Origin: Megaleporinus macrocephalus
Lineage: Eukaryota > Chordata > Actinopteri > Characiformes > Anostomidae
Assembly (NCBI GenBank): GCA_021613375.1
Contig: CM038728.1
Span: forward strand, 34,029,799-34,093,798
Length of the DNA stretch: 64,000 nucleotides
Reading direction: 5' to 3'
A program made the position numbers and the translations under genes. A model generated the notes under the pieces. It was not told the DNA's origin, did no database searches, and saw only the letters and a program-made list of their open reading frames with translations. Numbering within the stretch: position 1 is the stretch's first letter; every line of letters starts with the position of its first letter. Below, in pieces: positions 58,551-64,000 of this stretch.

Positions 58551-59540
58551 AGTATTACAGATCTAATATATTGGGTTTCTGTTTATTCATATCTGTTCAT
58601 TCTGTGTAATGTATTTGGTTGCATCTCCACAGAACACACACAGTTTTAGCCCCTGCAGTGCGTTTGCAGAGCCCACCTGCCTTGTTACACTCCTGCCGTC
58701 TCGCTGCCAGCAATGCGGACGCCGCCTCCACTTCCACCGCCGTGCCCCTCGACGCCCTGGCCGCCACGTATACAGAGCTTTTTTCATGAGGTGCCCATTC
58801 GCCAGATGGAAAAGTACCACCTAGCCCCCTACTTTTCCTTTTGAACAGGTAGAGCGTGACCCATTTTCATACCGGTGCCAGTCGCTTGGCATGCCTCGTG
58901 GCACAATTACTGAGCAGACCAACATTTCTTTAAAAAAAAAAAAAAAAAAAGTCAAGATTGTTAGTATTCCAACACGGCGCCGCTGTCTTCTCCTCAGTTC
59001 CTACATTAGCAGGATGTCCTGGACGGCCGCCGCTCCTTTAATCAGCTTGTTTATCATATCTCGCTGGCTGCGGCCCAGGTTTGCACAGAGTGGTCAGACT
59101 TTTTCCCAGATGGTGGTCATCTGCTTGTGGTATTCTCATTCATCTGTTGTGGCATTTCCTGCGAATCCTTTGAAGCCACCCGTAGCCACAGCATGACCGT
59201 GGCTATGCATATGCTGTTTCATGTCTCATGATTTATGTATACCTCCACACGGCCGCGTAACGCTCATTAACATACTGTGTCTTATCTCGTACACTTGTGT
59301 TGTAAATGTACAGCAGATAAGTAGCCGGAATCTCAGGGTCAGTTCACACGGATCTGGATCATATTTATTTTAAACAATCAGCGAGAAGGAGAACATGAGG
59401 GGGTCCTCTGTTCAGGAGGTGAATGGGATCTATATTATGAAATGTGAGTCAAGCACTGTGAACATGCATATCACTATATGTAGACCTTACGGTGCAAATT
59501 ATTTTGGGAAGATTTTGGAAAGTTTTGGTGCCACAACAAT
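58551..59540. other. GC-rich unique block, possible conserved or exonic sequence
   Basis: The part 58,640-58,800 is GC-rich with a codon-like period of C in third positions in one frame (Ala/Thr/Ser/Leu-rich, ending TGA near 58,788). It follows a CATCTCCACAG acceptor-like site at about 58,622-58,632, and a GAACAGGTAGAG donor-like word lies at about 58,844. All three plus frames have stops between these two sites, so a coding internal exon is excluded and only a terminal one would fit. I recognise no protein. A poly-A run lies at 58,932-58,950, and 59,000-59,300 is repeat-free. Confidence 0.25.
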
Positions 59541-59546
59541 AGGGGT

Positions 59547-59550
<4 letters not shown>

Positions 59551-59581
<31 letters not shown>
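59551..59581. repeat. (TA)n microsatellite
   Basis: A TA run of about 15 repeats. Confidence 0.95.
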
Positions 59582-59582
<1 letters not shown>

Positions 59583-59588
<6 letters not shown>

Positions 59589-59853
59589 TAGTAAGGACAG
59601 ACTTAAATCAAAATGAATACATAAGTAACAACTGAATTAATAGAAATACATGTAACTGAAAAGATAAATGGTTGTGTAATGAAAACTATATTTTGTTCTG
59701 AGGCTTCTTTAAAATTTTTCTTTTTTTCATGGTATACGTTGGAAATGCCAGCACCATCATAAACCACATCATCACTATTATTACCATAATCATAATTACC
59801 ATCACAATCACCAGCGCCATCACCATTATTATCATCATCCTCACATCACCATG

Positions 59854-59860
<7 letters not shown>
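59583..59860. repeat. Duplicated segment, copy 1, with ATT/ATC triplet tail
   Basis: AGTAAGGACAGACTTAAATC, TTGTTCTGAGGCTTCTTTAA, TTCATGGTATACGTTGGAAA and GCCAGCACCATCATAA are followed by a long imperfect run of ATT, ATC and ACC triplets. The same order is seen at 63.54-64.00 kb. Copy 2 has about 100 bp more between the first and second block, so either copy 1 has a deletion or copy 2 an insertion. Confidence 0.8.
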
Positions 59861-59893
<33 letters not shown>

Positions 59894-60614
59894 GACGTGT
59901 ATCACATCAATGTAAATGACTAAGATTCGTGCTTGAATCGTGTCTACCTGTGTTATATTTGATAATAACAGAATTAATAAAAAGCTCTTTTTACTCGTTT
60001 CCTATCGACTGAGCTTTTCTTTAGATATCTCAGGTCTTTACCGGTTAGAAGGAGAGAAGGAGAGATACACCTCCTCTCTGCTCCACACGGTTAAAACAGC
60101 CAGCAAAGACCTCAGTCACACACACACACTAACACACAAACACACACTAACACACACACACACACACACTAACACACAAACACACACATGCACAGACACA
60201 GAAACACCTTAATCTGATAGAGTACTCAGAGATAGACACACTCAGAGAGAATAAGAGAAAAGAAAGAAAGACAGATATAAAGAAAGAAAGGAAAAGAGAG
60301 AGGGTGCAAAAGAGTGAGCACGAGAGAGATGGAAAGGTTTCAAAAAGGAAGAAAAGAAGATTAAAAAGAAAATGATGGAAAGAACAAAGTGAAAAATAGA
60401 GCAAACAAAAAAGACAATGAGAGTGAAAATGGAGAATGTAAAAAAATTAGAAGAAAAGGAAAAGGCAGCAAAAGAGAAAAAGATGAAAGTAAAGAAGAAG
60501 TGATTAAGAAGGGAGAGAGGGAGAGCATGAACGAGAGAGCAAATGAAATTAAAAGAAACCAGAAAGGAAGAAGAGTAACCAAGGACAATGAGAGCAAGTG
60601 ATACGAAGAGAGGA

Positions 60615-60649
<35 letters not shown>

Positions 60650-60652
60650 ATA

Positions 60653-60734
<82 letters not shown>
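59861..60734. repeat. Low-complexity cluster: (CA)n, purine tract, (GA)n, (TA)n
   Basis: (CA)n at about 59,870-59,893 and 60,117-60,190; a purine-rich tract of GAAAGA/AAGAGA-type sequence from about 60,240 to 60,600; (GA)n at about 60,626-60,650; (TA)n at 60,658-60,734. Long frames on the minus strand (Phe/Leu/Ser-rich) come from the purine tract. Confidence 0.9.
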
Positions 60735-60737
<3 letters not shown>

Positions 60738-60859
60738 AGGATCTGTGTACACGGGCTGCTGTTTAGGTGTCTGTGCAGCTCCAATAAACGTTGTGTGTTT
60801 AAATCTTTTTTATTTTTTCACTACTCTCTCTCTTTTTCTCTCTCCTGTTTCTGGGTCGA

Positions 60860-60945
60860 GCCCCTCCCCCTCCCCCCCCTCCTGCCACCCACCCCCCTCC
60901 TCCCCCTCCCCCCCTCCTGCCACCCACCCCCCTCCTCCCCCATTT
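60860..60945. repeat. C-rich tract with a tandem duplication
   Basis: CCCCCCTCCTGCCACCCACC is present twice (about 60,874 and 60,910), with CCCCCTCCTCCCCC between. Four or more runs of three or more G lie on the minus strand, so it could form a G-quadruplex, or an i-motif on the plus strand. Confidence 0.85.
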
Positions 60946-61895
60946 CTAATGTTTTTCACCCCTGAACAAAATCGACATGTCCTTGTGTGCAATTCCAGCA
61001 GGAGGACAGCGGCGCTCGGGTCGCCAGTTCCTCCGTCCGCCTGTAGATGGCACAGGAGGATGGAAAATGCTCCCTGCGACGCCCGCTGACGGAGAAACAG
61101 CATTAGCGCAGCAGCGGGAGACGCTCTGAAGGCGGCCGCTGCGTCTCTGGGTGGTAACTGACCCCCGATTCGTTGAAAAGCAAAGAAAGAGAGAGACGGA
61201 AAGTTGGTCAGACTGGAGCTGGAATTTCACGGAGCGTTCCAGGGCGGCCGACAGAGCCCGACGCCCAGCCGCTGGTTCGGCGGCGAGATTAAATAATGCA
61301 CACCTAAACAACACGGCTGCGAGTTTGTTTTCCAGCCGTGTAGTGTTTTTTCTCCCTCACGCTGATACCGAGCGCACCCTCAGAACCCCACTCCCAGCTG
61401 TTCAAACGCCGAGCAGCAGAGGAACGCTGGGAGAAAGCCACGCTAACGCTGCTAACGCTCACCTGAAGACTCGCTCGCTCCCTCAAGCCCTGTCTGTTCC
61501 CAGAAAGCTGCTTTTCGTGACGCTCCACACAAAGAGAACCCATTGTTCTTTCAAGAGTCTGTGGGCGAAAAAACCTGAAAGCTCGAGCTCCATCCATCAA
61601 TATTTTACAATCGCTCGCATGCGCGGGGAGCGCGGCATAAATCAGAGGAGAAGCCGAGCTGGAGGGATAAACCGGGGCAACATTAGAGCGGCTGCCTCGA
61701 CGATGGCGATGATGATGACGACGGTGATGAGGCAGGCCGTGCAATCAACCCACATTTCGTGGCTGCTAATGAGGAAATCCTCAGAAACGTCTGGGAGGCG
61801 CTGTCTGTTGTTTACAGGCCGGGCTGCTCGGTGGGCCTCACCGCTGTGTGTATCTAAGGTTCGCCGAATCCGTGTGAAGGAAACCCAGACACTTG
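60946..61895. other. GC-rich, CpG-rich unique block with a long open frame
   Basis: Repeat-poor sequence rich in CpG, resembling a CpG island. A 250-codon frame (61,151-61,903, plus strand) is the longest in the window that is not made of repeats, but a 146-codon frame runs opposite it (61,744-61,304). Its Arg/Ser/Ala-rich content follows base composition, and I recognise no domain. I do not call a gene. The block could be a promoter or first-exon region. Confidence 0.3.
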
Positions 61896-61897
61896 TT

Positions 61898-62090
61898 TAC
61901 TAAAAATATCATCGCTGTCCAAAGAAAAACAAGGAATCTCCAAAAAAACATCTTTTCAACAGGAGAGAACAAAAACTGTCGGCACTTTCAATGCAAGCCA
62001 GTGAAACCAGAATTGTTTCCAATCATTTCTATTGGTCCATTCATCACAAAATGTTTACACCATGTAATCAGCAGCTGTAACATTTAAATG
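61898..62090 (-). mobile_element. Family C short repeat, copy 3
   Basis: Read on the minus strand it has GTGATGAATGGACCAATAGA, GGAAACAATTCTGGTTTCAC, TTGCATTGAAAGTGCC and TTTCTTTGGACAGCGATGAT, in the same order as copy 1 at 8.84-9.08 kb. The plus-strand start AATATCATCGCTGTCCAAAG corresponds to the end of copy 1. Confidence 0.6.
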
Positions 62091-62094
62091 ATGA

Positions 62095-63165
62095 TCCAAT
62101 AAAACCAGCTCCTAGTCCTGCAGACTGCTTCTACACACATTAGTAAAGAGTGGGTCTCTCAGGAGCTCAGTGAACTCCAGTGTGGTCCCGTGATAGGACG
62201 CCACCTGTGAAGTCCAGTGGTGAAGTTTCCTCACTACTAAATATTCCACAGTGGACTGTCAGTGGTGTTAGAACAAGGTGGAAGTGATTGGGAACCACAG
62301 CAACTCTGCCACCAAGTGGTAGAACACGTACAATGACAGAGCGGGTCAGCGGATGCTGAGGAGCATAGTGCACAGAGGTCACCAACTTTCTACAGAATCA
62401 ATCACTACAGACCTCCAAACTTCATGTGGCCTTCAGATCAGTTCCAGAACAGAGCGTAGAGAGCTTCATGGAATGGGTCTCCATGGCTGAGCAGCTGCAT
62501 CCAAGCCTTACATCACCAAGAACAATGCAGAGCATCGGATGCAGTGGAGTAAAGTACGCCGCCACTGGACTCTAGAGCAGTGGAGACGCGTTCTCTGGAG
62601 TGACCAATCACGCTTCTCCGTCTGGCAATGAAGGGATGAGTCTGGGTTTGGCGGTTGTCAGGAGAACGGTACTTGTCTGACTGCACTGTGCCGAGTGTAA
62701 AGTTTGGTGGAGGGGGGATTATGGTGTGGGGGTGTTTTTTAGGAGGTGGTCTCGGATTCCTTAGTTCCAGTGAAAGGAACTATTAATGCTTCAGAAGAGA
62801 TTCTGGACAATTTCATGCTCCCAACTTTGTGGGGACAGTTTGGTGACGGCCCCTTCCTGGTCCAACATGGCTGCCCACCAGTGCACAGAGCAGCTCCATA
62901 AAGACATGGAGGAGCGAGTCTGGTGTGGAGGAACTTGACTGGCCTGAGTCCTCAACCTGATAGAACACCTTTGGGATGAATTAGAGCGGAGACCTTCTCA
63001 TCCAACATGAGTGTCTGACCTCACTAATGCTCTTCTGGAAGAACATTCCAGTCAAACATTTCCATAAACACTCTCGTAAACCGTGTGGAGAGACTTCCCA
63101 GAAGAACTGAAGCTGTTACAGCTGCAAAGGTTGGGCCGACATCATATTAAACCCTGTGGACTCAC
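62095..63165 (+). mobile_element. Tc1-like transposon, copy C
   Basis: Most of the coding body of the family of copy B is present, with both termini missing. The left edge is near AAACCAGCTCCTAGTCCTGC and the right edge near CATATTAAACCCTGTGGA. The middle region that copy B lacks (GGTCTCGGATTCCTTAGTTC to GACAATTTCATGCTCCCAA) is present here. Confidence 0.85.
62150..63150 (+). pseudogene. Broken Tc1-like transposase of copy C
   Basis: Same family as copy B. The start codon position is GTG as in copy B, and a one-base loss in GAGCGGGTCAGCG is shared with it. Further damage includes a shortened CACCTGTGAAGTCCAGTGG in the N-terminal region, deletions at the catalytic-Glu region (GGCCTGAGTCCTCAACCTGA near 62,941) and a loss after it (GAGCGGAGACCTTCTC). 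The end AAKVGPTSY is kept before TAA at 63,148-63,150. Not functional. Confidence 0.8.
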
Positions 63166-63534
63166 TGGAGCCATACTTGACGTAACTCCTCCCTCTTATG
63201 CTACAGCATTATAAACTCTAGCTTTAACCTCAGTGGTTCTCTGGCCCAGTCAGCCACACCCTTGCCTAAAAACAGTCTTCCCTGCATGCCAGTATTTCCA
63301 GCACAGCTTGCCTGCTCTCAGCTATAGTCCTCGCTTTGCAGAGGCGAGGTACGAGGTTGATCCTCTGAGAGGTCTGTGTCCTCTGGCTCTGAATTGGATT
63401 CATGTCCAGTCCATCTTTCAGCTCACAGCATCATTTCAGAGCTTTATTCTTTTATTTATTTTAGCTTTACACAGAGATTAAAAAGTGAAAACGTACACTA
63501 CATACTAAATAAATAAACTCTTTAAACTATTTGT
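63166..63534. other. Unique sequence, nothing recognised
   Basis: About 370 bp of mixed sequence with a short (TTTA)-like run near 63,450. No gene recognised. Confidence 0.3.
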
Positions 63535-64000
63535 GGCAGCAGTAAGGACAGACTTATATCAAAATAAATAAATTAAAAAAACTGAATTAATATAAATTAA
63601 TGTAAATAAATCAAATCTTACATAAAAGTGAAGGTAACCAGTTACAGTATATATTTATTAAATATCATCAGTAGCATCTAGTTTATTTTAATAAGGGACT
63701 GAAAGATAAACAGTTGTCTGATAAAATCCATACATTGTTCTGAGGCTTCTTCAAAGAATGTCCTGGAAAGTGTTAAACAGATAAGAAATGATTTTCTTTT
63801 TTCATGGTACAAGCTGGAAATGCCAGCACCATCATCACCATCATCACTATTATTACCATAATCATAATTACCATTATCATTACTATCACAATCATCTTCA
63901 CATCACTATGACCAGCATCATCGTAACAATCAATCACATCATCACTATTATTACCATGATCATAATCACCATTATTATAATCTCTATCATCATCATTATC
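63535..64000. repeat. Duplicated segment, copy 2, running off the window
   Basis: AGTAAGGACAGACTTATATC, TTGTTCTGAGGCTTCTTCAA, TTTCATGGTACAAGCTGGAA and GCCAGCACCATCATCA match copy 1 at 59.58-59.86 kb in order and orientation, about 4 kb apart. The ATT/ATC/ACC triplet run at the end continues past the window edge. Confidence 0.8.

Overview
This window is eukaryotic and almost certainly from a teleost fish, probably an otophysan such as a characiform or catfish. I infer this from repeat families I recognise from fish genomes: Tc1-like transposons with a GTGAATACTTTTGG-type end, a multi-copy element built around CACTGCTGTGTCTGATCCAC, elements ending in AATAAAGTGGCC, and tRNA-derived SINE pieces with GTGTAGTGGTTAG. 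Long (TA)n, (GA)n, (CT)n and (TTTA)n tracts and many minisatellites also fit. No intact protein-coding gene, rRNA or tRNA could be identified. Every long open frame is either inside a tandem repeat whose unit is a multiple of three or lies in GC-rich sequence without a recognisable domain.

Tandem repeats dominate; I estimate about 24 kb, more than a third of the window. The largest is a 10.8-kb array of a 25-bp telomere-like unit (47,761-58,550, about 430 copies). Others are two arrays of the same 20-bp unit in opposite orientation (28,151-28,965 and 34,957-37,044), a 42-bp array at 29.7-31.4 kb, a 42-bp array at 32.6-34.0 kb, a GGT/GAT-rich array at 20.3-21.8 kb, a 45-bp and a 14-bp array at 10.3-11.9 kb, 164-bp and 274-bp tandem repeats, and related CACTAGTG-rich arrays at 13 kb and 23.5 kb. 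Several arrays appear to have grown out of transposable elements: the sequence of an interspersed element, present once or twice elsewhere, is amplified in place.

Mobile DNA includes three copies of one Tc1-like family (23.8, 37.9 and 62.1 kb, all broken), older Tc1-like remnants (15.2-17.6 kb and 25.0 kb), a solo LTR with a 5-bp target duplication (40,987-41,492) nested in an older repeat, five copies of an element here called family A whose inner module occurs in both orientations, three copies of a short repeat called family C, two copies of a repeat called family D, and a 168-bp foldback element (18.8 kb).

Between the repeats lie GC-moderate, apparently unique blocks (2.3-3.4, 4.4-5.7, 14.2-15.0, 17.6-18.4, 22.1-22.9, 24.3-24.8, 26.4-27.1, 34.4-34.9, 37.2-37.7 and 58.6-59.3 kb). 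Some carry octamer (ATGCAAAT), homeodomain-like TAAT and other developmental-enhancer-like words. They may be conserved non-coding elements in a gene desert or in long introns, but this needs alignment to other fish. The most interesting feature of the window is the repeated origin of minisatellites from transposon parts. I did not find a new enzymatic or defence system.
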